From positions 2,664,501 to 2,728,500 of the forward strand of contig NZ_JAVTTP010000001.1 in the NCBI RefSeq assembly GCF_032248455.1: DNA of 64,000 nt. Direction: 5' to 3'. The notes below the pieces were generated by a model that was given only the letters and a program-made list of their open reading frames with translations, ran no database searches and was not told where the DNA came from. The DNA is from Pricia mediterranea. GTDB taxonomy: Bacteria > Bacteroidota > Bacteroidia > Flavobacteriales > Flavobacteriaceae. Positions within the stretch are counted from its first letter, which is position 1, and each line of letters begins with the position of its first letter. A program made the position numbers and the translations under genes. Of the stretch, positions 8,624 to 17,706 are shown piece after piece.

Positions 8624-9370
8624 TTATCGTTTGTTCGCCTCGGTGATGTATTTCTGCAAAGCCATTGTCATAGAAGGTGTTTCAGGGGTGGGCGCCTTGA
8701 TGTCGATACGGAGTCCGGCATCGGTGGCAGCATCTACGGTGGAGTTGCCAAATACGGCGATGCGGGTATCCCTCTGGTCGAAATCGGGGAAATTCTGCAA
8801 AAGCGATTCGATGCCGGAGGGACTGAAAAAGACCAAAACATCGTAATAGACATTCCGAAGATCGGATAGATCGCTAATGACCGTTTTATAAAAAATCCCT
8901 CTTTTCCATACGATGTCAAGGCCGTTCAAAATTTCTGGAATTGAATCTTTGAGGGCATCGGAAGAAGGCAATAAGAACTTTTCACTTTTATATTTTTTGA
9001 TCAGGGGGACCAATTCCTGAAAGTTGCGCTTTCCTACATAAATTTTTCGCTTTCTGTACACTACATACTTTTGTAGGTAGTAGGCAACGGCCTCCGACTG
9101 GCAGAAATATTTCATACTATCGGGGACCTTGAAACGCATCTCTTCTGCAATCCTAAAAAAATGATCGACCGCGTTCCTACTGGTCAATATGATGGCAGTA
9201 TGGTCACGAAGGTCTATCTTCTGCTGGCGAACGTCTTTGGCATCGACTCCCTCGACATGAATAAAGGGCCTGAAATCGACTTTTACCTTTTCTTTGTCAA
9301 TCAATTTGGAGTAGGGCGAGTTCTCGACCTTCGGCTCCGGTTGTGATACCAAAATCGTTTTGACTTTCAT
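8624..9370 (-). CDS. hemD: uroporphyrinogen-III synthase
   Basis: A 248-residue HemD-like protein that closes and inverts hydroxymethylbilane to uroporphyrinogen III in heme synthesis. HemD sequences are poorly conserved; the match rests on the bilobal pattern: DHTAIILTSRNAVDHF (about residues 57-72), the central KFLLPSSDALKDSIP, and YDVLVFFSPSGIESLL followed by IAVFGNSTVDAA in the second half. The gene is next to the DUF4271 gene, an association I know from other flavobacterial genomes. No signal peptide or membrane segment is present, as expected for a cytosolic enzyme. It lies 113 bp downstream of the DUF4271 gene on the same strand. Confidence 0.85.
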   Translation of the reverse strand: MKVKTILVSQPEPKVENSPYSKLIDKEKVKVDFRPFIHVEGVDAKDVRQQKIDLRDHTAIILTSRNAVDHFFRIAEEMRFKVPDSMKYFCQSEAVAYYLQKYVVYRKRKIYVGKRNFQELVPLIKKYKSEKFLLPSSDALKDSIPEILNGLDIVWKRGIFYKTVISDLSDLRNVYYDVLVFFSPSGIESLLQNFPDFDQRDTRIAVFGNSTVDAATDAGLRIDIKAPTPETPSMTMALQKYITEANKR

Positions 9371-9483
9371 CTGGTGGATGTTTGCTTGTTAGTAGATTGC
9401 CGATGTTTAACGCCATCGGGAATTATTCGACATTTAGATACCCATATCCACTTGGGCGAAAGGTGAATTTTTACTATTTAAAC

Positions 9484-10140
9484 CTAATTTTGGAGGTAAC
9501 TTCCAATAATAATGATCGGTGAAATTTCGAGAGCGCAAAGGTACAAAATAAAATAGAAAAAGTAGTTAGCAATAAACTTTTGGTGATTCCTTAACAGTGT
9601 AATCCAGCCGATTACATTAATCAAGAGAATTAAGAAAATCGCGACGAAAACAACAAGCTTCGAACCTTTGTTCGGGTAGGCCAAAAGTAGGTTTGCCAAG
9701 AACATGATAAACCCGGTATAATTGAGATATGATAATTTTTTAAAAATAAGCTCGGTGATAATCTTGCTCGAACCGAAAATAAGGCCATTGCCCAATTGTA
9801 AGACAATCTTCAGAACGATGAAAGCCGTAATGCCCATTAAGAGTATGGGATACAAAAAGGGAAAAGCATCGTCGTTCGTAACAATAAATACATCGGCCGC
9901 CAAAAAGATGAACAACGAAAAGTTGATAATTTGGAACAGGGTAAAGAAGATATGGAACCAGTTGAAAAGTTTCTCCTTTTTGTTGTACATGAAGATGTAC
10001 TTATTGTTGAAGGGCAAAATGATAAAACTTAAGAACCGGCCGTGAAATAGGCTTTTTGCAAGTACTGGTAGGAAGAGACTTGATAATAGTATGATGGTAA
10101 TCCAGTCAGAAGTGTCCGATGTTCTAAGAATAGGTTCCAT
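9484..10140 (-). CDS. DUF4271 multi-pass membrane protein
   Basis: A 218-residue membrane protein with about six or seven hydrophobic segments and no signal peptide (for example ITIILLSSLFLPVLA near residue 15, and IFLILLINVIGWITLL near residue 170). Its position between a glycosyltransferase and hemD and its length fit the Bacteroidetes family DUF4271, whose function is unknown. Its start overlaps the stop of the upstream glycosyltransferase gene by one base (TAATG), so the two are translationally coupled. Low GC compared with neighbours is largely explained by its hydrophobic codons. Confidence 0.82.
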   Translation of the reverse strand: MEPILRTSDTSDWITIILLSSLFLPVLAKSLFHGRFLSFIILPFNNKYIFMYNKKEKLFNWFHIFFTLFQIINFSLFIFLAADVFIVTNDDAFPFLYPILLMGITAFIVLKIVLQLGNGLIFGSSKIITELIFKKLSYLNYTGFIMFLANLLLAYPNKGSKLVVFVAIFLILLINVIGWITLLRNHQKFIANYFFYFILYLCALEISPIIIIGSYLQN

Positions 10141-11825
10141 TAATATAAAATTTCAGTGTTCTTGCCGTTGAGTCCGAAAGGCAACCCATTATCGGAAATC
10201 CCGACCCTGAAATAGGATGGATTCTTCATTTTTGGTGCCGGCAACTTGAATTTGAAATAGGTGGTATCGTTAGGGGGTAATGCCAGCAATTGTCCATCGA
10301 TCGGTCTGGGATGTATGAGAATCGCATTTTTGACTTTTTTGAAATCCGTCAGATAGGCCACGTTGAACCGCAACTTATCGAGTTCTACCGGGCGGTCATA
10401 GGGATTGTGAATTTTAAGGGTCAGTTCCTTGAGCGTGTCCATCCGAATGGGGCCGTCCACTATGGTTTCCAGTTTTCGAAATGATTCGAAATTTTCGATG
10501 AATTCCCCGTAAAACGTACCTCCGTTACTCTTTGTAAAGGTGATATCGGCCTTCTCGGGTCTTCTAGAAAAATAAAGCACTTTGCGATGCTGGAGCCTTA
10601 ATTCGGAATCATCTATGGAATACTGGTTGCGGCGATAGTAGGCATTGTTCATGGAATAGGTGTCGTTGCCCGTATAGAAGGCGAACATCGGGGCATTGCG
10701 GTACGAATTGATAAAAACTAGGGGCGTATCGCCTATTTTAGATTTCATTTCTTTCGCCAATGCTTTATTGCCGTGGGTCTCGTAATATACCGGGGACAGT
10801 TCTTCATAGACCAATCCGATTCTCAGATACAGTATGATGGCAATGTTTATCAGACCGGCCGTTATGATGCTACGATTTATTTTTTCGTCGTGCATCATAC
10901 GGCGAAAGGTAATTATAGCCAAGGGAATGGCAGTAACAATAATCCACTGTGTCTGTACGCGGCGGTTAAAGCTGGAGACAAAAAAGAAGATGAGCACGCC
11001 GTAAACCAGATATAGCAAGGCCCTTGTAAAGGTGTCCGTTGATTTTGTCCGGAACAGGGAGAGATAGATCCACGGGAATGTGAGTCCGAATATCGCCATT
11101 AGGTTCACAAAAAATCCCAAGGTGTATTTCTCGAAGCTATAGGGGGCGTTCGGCCGGTCGAAGAGATGGTATTGTATCGTAACAAAATCGTGCTGATAAA
11201 GCCAGATAAAGTGGGGAACATAAGTTAAGAGGGCAACAAGGAGGGCCAGCCACGCATACTTGTTGGCCAGTAGCTTCAGGTTGGACAGGAGCACGAAAAT
11301 AATGACCAAGGCCGCATGGTATTTACTATACATCAGGCCGGCCATGACCAGACCCATGATGATGGCCCACCCCGCGGACGTATCTGTAAGAAATCGCTTG
11401 TACACGTAAAGGAACAGGGCCGTAAAGAAAAGCAAGGGCGTATCGGGCAGGGTAAAGAACCCGTAGGCGTTCAAAAGCGCCATAGAGAAAACCAATATAA
11501 AAAAGGCCGTGACATAACGCTTTTTCCTGGGATCATCGACAGTCGCCCAAAGTACGGCCAGAGTGCCTGCGGAAAGCAGGCAACTCACCAAGCGAACGCC
11601 GAGCTCTCCATCAAAAAAATAACTGCCCAGCGCGACCATTAGGGCTACCATGGGTGGATGATCAAAATAGCCCCACGCTAAATTTTGGGCGTAGTACCAG
11701 TAATACGCCTCGTCAAAAATGAGGGGCGTAAAATAAGATTGGAGCAGATTGATTAAGAGCGCCGTCGCCAAAAAAAGCCAAAAAATTCGGAACGATTTCG
11801 ATTTCATTTCAGGCCGGTGGATCAT
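10140..11825 (-). CDS. GT39/ArnT-like membrane glycosyltransferase
   Basis: A 561-residue multi-pass enzyme of the dolichyl-phosphate-mannose protein mannosyltransferase/ArnT type. The first extracytoplasmic loop has the expected acidic pair in FDEAYYWYYA (about residues 38-47) and the conserved YFDHPPM (about 53-59). About ten or more hydrophobic segments follow, up to about residue 350, and then a soluble C-terminal beta-rich domain. Such enzymes transfer sugar from a polyprenyl-phosphate carrier to lipid or protein outside the membrane. The divergent gene encodes a polyprenol-phosphate mannose synthase, a likely source of the donor. An ATG at codon 7 (MKSKSF) is an alternative start. The gene is coupled to the DUF4271 gene by a one-base overlap. 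Confidence 0.88.
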   Translation of the reverse strand: MIHRPEMKSKSFRIFWLFLATALLINLLQSYFTPLIFDEAYYWYYAQNLAWGYFDHPPMVALMVALGSYFFDGELGVRLVSCLLSAGTLAVLWATVDDPRKKRYVTAFFILVFSMALLNAYGFFTLPDTPLLFFTALFLYVYKRFLTDTSAGWAIIMGLVMAGLMYSKYHAALVIIFVLLSNLKLLANKYAWLALLVALLTYVPHFIWLYQHDFVTIQYHLFDRPNAPYSFEKYTLGFFVNLMAIFGLTFPWIYLSLFRTKSTDTFTRALLYLVYGVLIFFFVSSFNRRVQTQWIIVTAIPLAIITFRRMMHDEKINRSIITAGLINIAIILYLRIGLVYEELSPVYYETHGNKALAKEMKSKIGDTPLVFINSYRNAPMFAFYTGNDTYSMNNAYYRRNQYSIDDSELRLQHRKVLYFSRRPEKADITFTKSNGGTFYGEFIENFESFRKLETIVDGPIRMDTLKELTLKIHNPYDRPVELDKLRFNVAYLTDFKKVKNAILIHPRPIDGQLLALPPNDTTYFKFKLPAPKMKNPSYFRVGISDNGLPFGLNGKNTEILY

Positions 11826-11844
11826 TAGCTGTCTCTAAAACGTT

Positions 11845-11874
11845 CAAAATTACGAATTCTGATATTGAACTCAA
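11845..11874 (-). promoter_or_regulatory. -33/-7 promoter for the GT39-DUF4271 genes
   Basis: Read on the minus strand, TTG (11872-11874) is followed after exactly 19 nt by TAATTTTG (11845-11852), matching the Bacteroidetes TTG-N17-23-TAnnTTTG promoter. The -7 box is 20 bp upstream of the glycosyltransferase start. It is the best two-box promoter match found in the window. Confidence 0.6.
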
Positions 11875-11948
11875 CTTGAGTTTTTCGTAAACCGATACAA
11901 ATATTTCACAATTCAAGGTTTCCGGTTTTCTTAGCCATGGTAAAAGTT

Positions 11949-11956
11949 TATTTTTG
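11949..11956 (+). promoter_or_regulatory. -7 element TATTTTTG for the mannose synthase gene
   Basis: TATTTTTG matches TAnnTTTG, 41 nt before the ATG at 11997. It lies inside the upstream extension of the same reading frame, which supports the downstream start. Confidence 0.5.
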
Positions 11957-11996
11957 CAAGAAGACCTCTTCACGGTCCCTTAAAGCAAAGCGTTCG

Positions 11997-12725
11997 ATGT
12001 CCGACAGCCTGGTCATTATCCCTACGTACAACGAAATTGAAAATATCGAGGCCATTGTGTTGGCGGTCTTTCGGCTCAACAAGGACTTTCATGTGTTGGT
12101 GGTCGACGATAATTCCCCCGACGGCACCTCCGAAAAGGTCCGGGAGATGCAAATCGAGTTCCCCGAGTGTCTATTTTTGGAGACACGCACAGAGAAATCC
12201 GGCCTGGGTACGGCCTATATCCATGGGTTCAAATGGGCCATCGCCAAGAAATATGACTATATCTTCGAGATGGACGCCGATTTTTCCCACAATCCCGAAG
12301 ATTTGCAACGCTTGCTTCGGGCCTGTGTTAACGGGGCCGATGTCGCTGTCGGGTCACGGTACAAAAAAGGGGTCAATGTAGTGAACTGGCCTTTGTATCG
12401 GGTGCTTTTATCCTATGGAGCCTCTTTTTATGTCAAGATTATCACGGGCATGAGGGTACAAGACCCGACGGCCGGCTTCGTTTGTTACCGACGCCATGTG
12501 CTCGAGAATATCGACTTGGATTCGGTTCGCTTTGTGGGATATGCCTTCCAGATCGAAATGAAATTTAGGGCTTACCTTAAAAATTACAAGATAAAAGAGG
12601 TCTCCATCATCTTTCGGGACAGGGTAAAAGGGAAATCCAAAATGACCGGCTCCATAGTTCGTGAAGCTGTCTTTGGGGTATTTATGATGAAAATTAGAAG
12701 TCTGTTCCGTAGGGACGGATTTTAA
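11997..12725 (+). CDS. polyprenol monophosphomannose synthase (Dpm1/GT2 family)
   Basis: A 242-residue GT-A fold glycosyltransferase that would transfer mannose (or another sugar) from a nucleotide sugar to polyprenyl phosphate at the inner face of the membrane. Features are SLVIIPTYNE at the N-terminus, VLVVDDNSPDGT (about residues 34-45), the DxD-type metal motif EMDADFSHNP near residue 95, GSRYKKG near 118, and KGKSKM near the C-terminus. There are no C-terminal membrane helices, so it is the short Dpm1 form. The start at 11997 (MSDSLVI) is preferred over one 20 codons upstream, because the extra residues are not family-like and contain the promoter. Divergent from the GT39 gene; followed by pyrC. 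Confidence 0.93.
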   Translation: MSDSLVIIPTYNEIENIEAIVLAVFRLNKDFHVLVVDDNSPDGTSEKVREMQIEFPECLFLETRTEKSGLGTAYIHGFKWAIAKKYDYIFEMDADFSHNPEDLQRLLRACVNGADVAVGSRYKKGVNVVNWPLYRVLLSYGASFYVKIITGMRVQDPTAGFVCYRRHVLENIDLDSVRFVGYAFQIEMKFRAYLKNYKIKEVSIIFRDRVKGKSKMTGSIVREAVFGVFMMKIRSLFRRDGF

Positions 12726-12778
12726 CGGATGGACTTCTAGCCTCCTAGCTCTTAACGAGTTCATAATAGGATGTATTT

Positions 12779-14116
12779 ATGAAAAAAACACTTCTTAAGA
12801 ATGCGAATATCGTTAACGAAAATAGCGTCTTTGAAAGCGACATGCTTTTACAGGGTGAGCGGATCACTAAGATAGCTACCGATATTTCGGACGACCATGC
12901 CACGGTCATCGATTTAAACGGAAAACATCTGCTGCCCGGCATTATCGATGATCAGGTGCATTTTCGCGAGCCCGGTCTCACCCATAAAGGCGATATCGCA
13001 TCCGAAAGCAGGGCCGCAATCGCGGGGGGTATCACCAGTTATATGGAGCAACCCAATACCGTGCCCCAGACGACCACTATAAAAAAACTCGAGAAGAAAT
13101 TCGAGCTTGGCGCCAAGCATTCGTTCGCCAACTACTCCTTCCCTTTTGGCGGCACCAACGATAATTTGGAGGAGCTGAAAAAGCTGGACAAGAAGGCCTG
13201 CTCCGGTGTGAAGCTCTTTTTAGGCTCGTCGACGGGCAACATGTTGGTGGATGACGAGACCGTCATTGAACGTATTTTCAAAAATACGGACATGGTCATC
13301 TCGGCCCATTGCGAGGATGAGGAAACCATCAAACAAAACCTGGCCCGCTATCAGGATGAATATGGAGATGACATCCCCATAAAATACCATCCTAGGATCC
13401 GCAGTGCCGATGCCTGTTACCTCTCTTCCTCAAAGGCCATCGAACTGGCCAAGAAGACCGGGGCGCGGTTGCATGTTTTTCACCTTTCCACGGGTCGTGA
13501 AACGGAGCTGTTCCGGAACGACATCCCCCTAAAGGATAAAAAAATCACGGCAGAAGTCTGTATTCATCACCTTTGGTTTTCCGATGCTGATTACGCTACC
13601 CAAGGAACTTTGATTAAATGGAACCCAGCGGTAAAAACGGCGGTAGATCGCGAGAAGTTGTGGAAAGCCCTTCTTGACGATCGGCTCGATGTCATCGCGA
13701 CCGATCACGCCCCGCATACGCTTGAGGAAAAGGATAACGTTTACACTAAAGCACCCTCCGGCGGCCCGCTGGTGCAACATGCCCTGCCCGCCATCTTGGA
13801 AAAGTACCACGACGGGCAGATATCCTTGGAAAAAATAACGGAAAAGATGTGTCATAATCCATCCATGCTATTCCAAGTAGAAAAACGGGGGTACATCAGG
13901 GAAGGGTATTTCGCCGATTTGACGGTGGTGGACCTGAACTCCCCTTGGCAGGTATCCAAAGAAAATATTGCCTACAAGTGCGGGTGGTCCCCTTTTGAAG
14001 GGAATCGTTTCCGCTCAAAAATCACCCATACTTTTGTCAATGGACACCTGGCCTACGTAAACGGAAATTGGTCCGACGAGCGACGCGCCAAAAGGATGAC
14101 TTTCGATAGAGGATAG
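12779..14116 (+). CDS. pyrC: dihydroorotase (class I type) with HxH altered to QxH
   Basis: A 445-residue amidohydrolase that cyclises carbamoyl-aspartate to dihydroorotate in pyrimidine synthesis. Present are the entry motif GIIDDQVHFREPG (residues 54-66), the bridging-lysine segment SGVKLFLGSSTGNM, metal-binding His in SAHCED and HVFHLST, and the Asp in ATDHAPHT. The first His of the usual HxH is Gln59 (codon CAG), so one metal ligand is missing by comparison with typical class I enzymes. I recall the same DQVHFREPG form in other Bacteroidetes, so it is probably functional. It lies 53 bp after the mannose synthase gene and precedes a DUF4296 lipoprotein gene, an arrangement common in flavobacteria. 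Confidence 0.9.
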   Translation: MKKTLLKNANIVNENSVFESDMLLQGERITKIATDISDDHATVIDLNGKHLLPGIIDDQVHFREPGLTHKGDIASESRAAIAGGITSYMEQPNTVPQTTTIKKLEKKFELGAKHSFANYSFPFGGTNDNLEELKKLDKKACSGVKLFLGSSTGNMLVDDETVIERIFKNTDMVISAHCEDEETIKQNLARYQDEYGDDIPIKYHPRIRSADACYLSSSKAIELAKKTGARLHVFHLSTGRETELFRNDIPLKDKKITAEVCIHHLWFSDADYATQGTLIKWNPAVKTAVDREKLWKALLDDRLDVIATDHAPHTLEEKDNVYTKAPSGGPLVQHALPAILEKYHDGQISLEKITEKMCHNPSMLFQVEKRGYIREGYFADLTVVDLNSPWQVSKENIAYKCGWSPFEGNRFRSKITHTFVNGHLAYVNGNWSDERRAKRMTFDRG

Positions 14117-14510
14117 AAAGCTGGGGTCAAAAAGAGAAGATAGCAGAGAATAGAGAGAAGAGACCACGGAGGAGGGGTGACGGAAGACCGAAATGCAGTG
14201 TAACAGAGGATAAGCATTGAATACTTCAGAGACGGAAGCAGTTTCTGCAGATCCAAAACGATGGCGGAGATGTGGTGAGCACTGAACAATGAGGAGACGG
14301 AAGTCCAGTGACGGACTATGGGAAACGGCCAAAACTAATTTAGTAATGTTCAGTGTTGTTGCCGATGAAGTTTTCCTGAAATCAAAAGATGAAGGTGCAA
14401 GCGACGGTGAGGTGAAGTTAAGAAAAGAGAGCTGAGAGTTAGGCGGGTGGACCTCTAAAAATGGGATTTAAATCGATTAATGAAATTGGAAGCTTTTCAG
14501 TTGAGCTAAT
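14117..14510 (+). other. 394-bp non-coding gap with three GACGGAAG words
   Basis: No credible gene was seen between pyrC and the DUF4296 gene. The purine-rich sequence contains GACGGAAG three times (14179-14186, 14231-14238, 14296-14303). No clear hairpin terminator or TAnnTTTG promoter was found. Confidence 0.5.
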
Positions 14511-14915
14511 ATGTTGAAAATGAGATATTATTGTTTGCTGCTAGTCCTTTTAAGTCTGCTTTCCTGCAACGAGAACCTGCTGGAAAAGCCCGACGACCTT
14601 ATTCCAGAGGATAAAATGGTCTCGATTTTAACGGACTTGGCCATAGTCAATGCGGCTAAATCGACCAACATGGCCGTGCTGCAAGATTTGGATATTGAAC
14701 CTATGGACTATATCTTCAAGAAATACGATATCGACAGCCTTCAATTTGTCGAAAGCGATCGCTACTATGCCTCCTTGCCACCCGAATACGAAGAAATCTA
14801 TAAAAGGGTGGAATCGAAACTCGAAGAACAGGCCAAGACCATGGAAGAGGCCAAGAGGGTCAACGACAGTTTGCGCAGGATGGAATCGGAGGAAAACCGA
14901 GATGATACCGATTAA
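14511..14915 (+). CDS. DUF4296 lipoprotein
   Basis: A 134-residue predicted lipoprotein. The signal region MLKMRYYCLLLVLLSLLSC ends in the lipobox LLSC with Cys19. The mature part begins NENLLEKPDDLIPEDKMVSILTD, which resembles the DUF4296 family that typically sits beside dihydroorotase in flavobacteria. The last 40 residues are highly charged and probably helical (repeated Glu/Lys with MEEAKR). The function is unknown. The mature N-terminus lacks a clear surface-export signal, so a periplasmic-facing location is more likely. It lies in a plus-strand run after pyrC but is separated by 394 bp. Confidence 0.82.
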   Translation: MLKMRYYCLLLVLLSLLSCNENLLEKPDDLIPEDKMVSILTDLAIVNAAKSTNMAVLQDLDIEPMDYIFKKYDIDSLQFVESDRYYASLPPEYEEIYKRVESKLEEQAKTMEEAKRVNDSLRRMESEENRDDTD

Positions 14916-15300
14916 GTTGAGGTGCTTATCCGTTTTGAGACCCAAATCTGACGTAGGGCTGTAAGACTTAGGACAAAGGACCGAAAATTCTTGAAATAGC
15001 CTGTCATTTTTGGTCATATTAAGAACCCACCTCCTTTGGGATGGTTAACCCGATATGAGCAAATTTTTTCCGGAAAAAACTTACGCCTAAGTCGTAGAGT
15101 GTTAAGTCATATTTGACGGCCGGATAAATAGGAGGACAAACATTTAAGATGAAGCTCTAAAACGGAAAACTCTCTTTCAAAATCAAGTGGTAATCAGTTC
15201 TAAGCCCGGGTCTATGGTAAAATAGAAAGATTTTTTGCGGGCAGGGATAATCGTGGTCTGTTCACAAAGAAACTTGAAGATCTTGGAGGATTCGATCAGA
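14916..15300 (-). other. 385-bp convergent gap with a 16-bp perfect palindrome
   Basis: This stretch lies between the ends of two converging genes (the DUF4296 lipoprotein and the SDR epimerase) and shows no convincing gene. It contains the perfect palindrome TTTTTTCCGGAAAAAA at 15064-15079, which could form a bidirectional terminator-like hairpin with A/T flanks. A 61-codon minus-strand frame (15183-15368) overlapping the epimerase end was judged a shadow. Confidence 0.5.
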
Positions 15301-16308
15301 TCAAGAATGTTCTTCTTTAAATTTTTGGCAGCAAAATCGGATTTCGTCCTGTATCGGGCGAAATTCAAAATCTAGAGCGGAGCTTATTTTTCCGTTGTCA
15401 AAAATCTGCCGGTTTTTTAGTGATTTTATGTGGCTCTTCGTGATGGTTCTGCCGTTTCGAAAAAACAGGTCTTTTGTCCAATCGAACCATCGGCCGATTT
15501 CCAATTGCCAAAATTTCAGTCGTCGCTTGGGCGGTTTTATGCCCAGTTCCAGAGTTATTTCGGTGAGAATTTTTTGATAAGTCCAATTTTTAGCGACGGC
15601 AATGAAGCGTTCGTTTTTGTTGTTCGACTCCATAAGTCCGTACATCATGTCAACCACATCGTGTACCGATATAAATCCTGTTCCACCGGGCGGATAAAAG
15701 CCGTAGGTATTCTGTGCGGTGGTGAAAAGTGCACCGCTCCCACTGTCCCAGAATCCAGGGCCAATAATTACCCCGGGGTTGACCATGACCACGGGGAGCC
15801 CTTCTTGAGATCCACGCCAGACTTCCATTTCGGCGGCATGTTTGCTAAGCCCGTACACATTGGCTTCCTGCGGGGTCCATGGGGTGTTTTCGCTGGCATG
15901 GTTACTATGGGCGCTTTTACCAATAGCCCCAATGGTACTGGCATAGCATAGTTTTTCAACACTATTGTCGATGCAGAGGTTTACAATGTTCGCCGTACCT
16001 TCGATGTTTGTTTTCTGCAGTTTTTTGGAGTCCCTTGGATTGAACGAAATCAATGCTGCCGCGTGATAGACCTGGGTGACGCCGAGGAAAGCGACTTCAA
16101 GGGCCGGAATGTCGTTGATGTCGGCTTCGATCCATTCGATAGTCTTAAAGAGATCTGCGGATGCTTCGTGGTAGTATCCGAAAATTTTTTCAACCCTTTC
16201 GAGGTTGCTTCCCTTTCTGTGAATTGCTTTGATCGAGTGGCCCGATTCCGCCAATTTGAACAAAAGATGGGCGCCGACCAATCCCGTACCTCCGGTTACC
16301 AAAATCAT
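15301..16308 (-). CDS. NAD-dependent epimerase/dehydratase (extended SDR)
   Basis: A 335-residue extended short-chain dehydrogenase/reductase. The N-terminus has the nucleotide-binding motif VTGGTGLVGAHL (residues 4-15), Asp in WIEADINDI that fits adenine contact, the serine region LCYASTIGAIG, and the catalytic pair in YGLSKHAAE. Such enzymes modify nucleotide sugars or reduce hydroxy-/keto-substrates (dihydroflavonol reductase-like); the exact substrate is unknown. It is divergent from tyrS with 73 bp between starts. Its -7 box ends only four bases before the ATG, so its mRNA may be leaderless. Confidence 0.9.
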   Translation of the reverse strand: MILVTGGTGLVGAHLLFKLAESGHSIKAIHRKGSNLERVEKIFGYYHEASADLFKTIEWIEADINDIPALEVAFLGVTQVYHAAALISFNPRDSKKLQKTNIEGTANIVNLCIDNSVEKLCYASTIGAIGKSAHSNHASENTPWTPQEANVYGLSKHAAEMEVWRGSQEGLPVVMVNPGVIIGPGFWDSGSGALFTTAQNTYGFYPPGGTGFISVHDVVDMMYGLMESNNKNERFIAVAKNWTYQKILTEITLELGIKPPKRRLKFWQLEIGRWFDWTKDLFFRNGRTITKSHIKSLKNRQIFDNGKISSALDFEFRPIQDEIRFCCQKFKEEHS

Positions 16309-16312
16309 GGTC

Positions 16313-16320
16313 CAAAGGTA
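16313..16320 (-). promoter_or_regulatory. -7 element TACCTTTG directly before the SDR start codon
   Basis: On the minus strand TACCTTTG matches TAnnTTTG and ends four bases before the ATG at 16308. Transcription would then begin at or inside the start codon. Confidence 0.45.
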
Positions 16321-16381
16321 GGAAATAGGAAATTACTTCGGATATTTGCATCCACAACAATTACAATAAACCCAATCAAGA

Positions 16382-17677
16382 ATGCCTTCAAACTTTATAG
16401 AAGAATTAAAATGGAGGGGCATGCTGCACGATGTCATGCCCGGAACGGAAGAACACCTGTTGGAAGAAATGCGGTCGGCCTACGTGGGTATCGACCCGAC
16501 GGCCGATTCGCTACATATCGGCCACTTGGTCGGGGTGATGATGTTGCGGCATTTTCAGTTGGCCGGCCATAAACCTTATGCCTTGATCGGGGGCGCGACC
16601 GGAATGATCGGCGATCCCTCGGGCAAATCCACTGAACGCAACCTTTTAGACGAGAACACCTTGCGGCGCAACCAACGGGCGATAAAAGCACAATTAACCC
16701 GTTTTCTCGATTTTGACAATGCTGCCGACAATGCCGCGGTATTGATCAATAACTACGACTGGATGAAAGATTTCGGATTTTTAGAGTTCATTCGCGATAT
16801 CGGAAAGCATATAACCGTTAACTACATGATGGCGAAAGATTCCGTCAAAAAACGGCTTACATCCGAAGCGAAAGAAGGCATGTCGTTCACCGAATTCACG
16901 TATCAGATAGTACAGGGGTACGATTTTCTACACCTCTTTCAAAACCAGGGCTGCACGTTGCAAATGGGGGGTAGTGACCAATGGGGCAATATAACTACAG
17001 GTACCGAAATGATCCGTCGTATCGGAAACGGGAAAGGCTACGCCTTGACCTGCCCCTTGATTACCAAAGCTGACGGTACGAAATTTGGAAAAACGGAAGG
17101 TGGGAACATCTGGTTGGATCCCGAGCGCACTTCCCCTTATCGATTTTATCAATACTGGCTGAACGTTTCCGATGAAGATGCGGAAAAATACATCAGGATC
17201 TTTACTTTTCTCTCCAAGGATGACATCGAAGCATCGATTGCCAAACATCGGGAAACACCGCATTTACGTACTCTGCAAAAAAAGCTTGCTGAAGAGATCA
17301 CGGTCATGGTGCACTCCGAGGAAGAACTGGACAATGCTCTGAAAGCCAGTCATATCCTTTTTGGGAAATCCACTTCCGAAGACCTTAGGAAACTAGACGA
17401 AAAGACCTTTCTCGACGTCTTCGACGGGGTTCCGCAGGCAAAAATAGCGAGGCCTGAGCTGGAAAACGGACTCGATATGATCGGCGCTTTGGCCGATAAG
17501 ACAGGCTTTTTGGCATCCAACAGCGAGGCACGCCGAACCTTAAAACAAAATTCCATTGCGGTAAACAAAGAGAAGGTGAACGGCAACTACTTAATATCAG
17601 CCTCCGACTTGATCAACGACAAGTTTGTACTGTTGCAACGGGGGAAGAAGAATTACTTTGTATTGGTAGTGGAGTGA
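16382..17677 (+). CDS. tyrS: tyrosyl-tRNA synthetase
   Basis: A 431-residue class I aminoacyl-tRNA synthetase charging tRNA-Tyr. It has the tyrosine pocket segment [18 protein letters not shown], whose HIGH motif is near residue 47, the [14 protein letters not shown] loop, and [11 protein letters not shown]. The KMSKS-equivalent loop is KFGKT, near residue 240, as in TyrRS. The C-terminal S4-like domain begins near residue 370 ([19 protein letters not shown]). The start [14 protein letters not shown] gives the usual N-terminus. A weak near-consensus -7 box (GATATTTG, 16341-16348) lies upstream. The gene is divergent from the SDR gene. Confidence 0.97.
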   Translation: MPSNFIEELKWRGMLHDVMPGTEEHLLEEMRSAYVGIDPTADSLHIGHLVGVMMLRHFQLAGHKPYALIGGATGMIGDPSGKSTERNLLDENTLRRNQRAIKAQLTRFLDFDNAADNAAVLINNYDWMKDFGFLEFIRDIGKHITVNYMMAKDSVKKRLTSEAKEGMSFTEFTYQIVQGYDFLHLFQNQGCTLQMGGSDQWGNITTGTEMIRRIGNGKGYALTCPLITKADGTKFGKTEGGNIWLDPERTSPYRFYQYWLNVSDEDAEKYIRIFTFLSKDDIEASIAKHRETPHLRTLQKKLAEEITVMVHSEEELDNALKASHILFGKSTSEDLRKLDEKTFLDVFDGVPQAKIARPELENGLDMIGALADKTGFLASNSEARRTLKQNSIAVNKEKVNGNYLISASDLINDKFVLLQRGKKNYFVLVVE

Positions 17678-17706
17678 AGCGTCATATAGGCGGGTAACCA
17701 ATTTTT

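Noticed and set aside
15183-15368. 61-codon minus-strand frame overlapping the epimerase end
   Set aside because: It begins inside the epimerase in another frame, lacks a start context and shows no family match; some of it looks protein-like but support is too weak.
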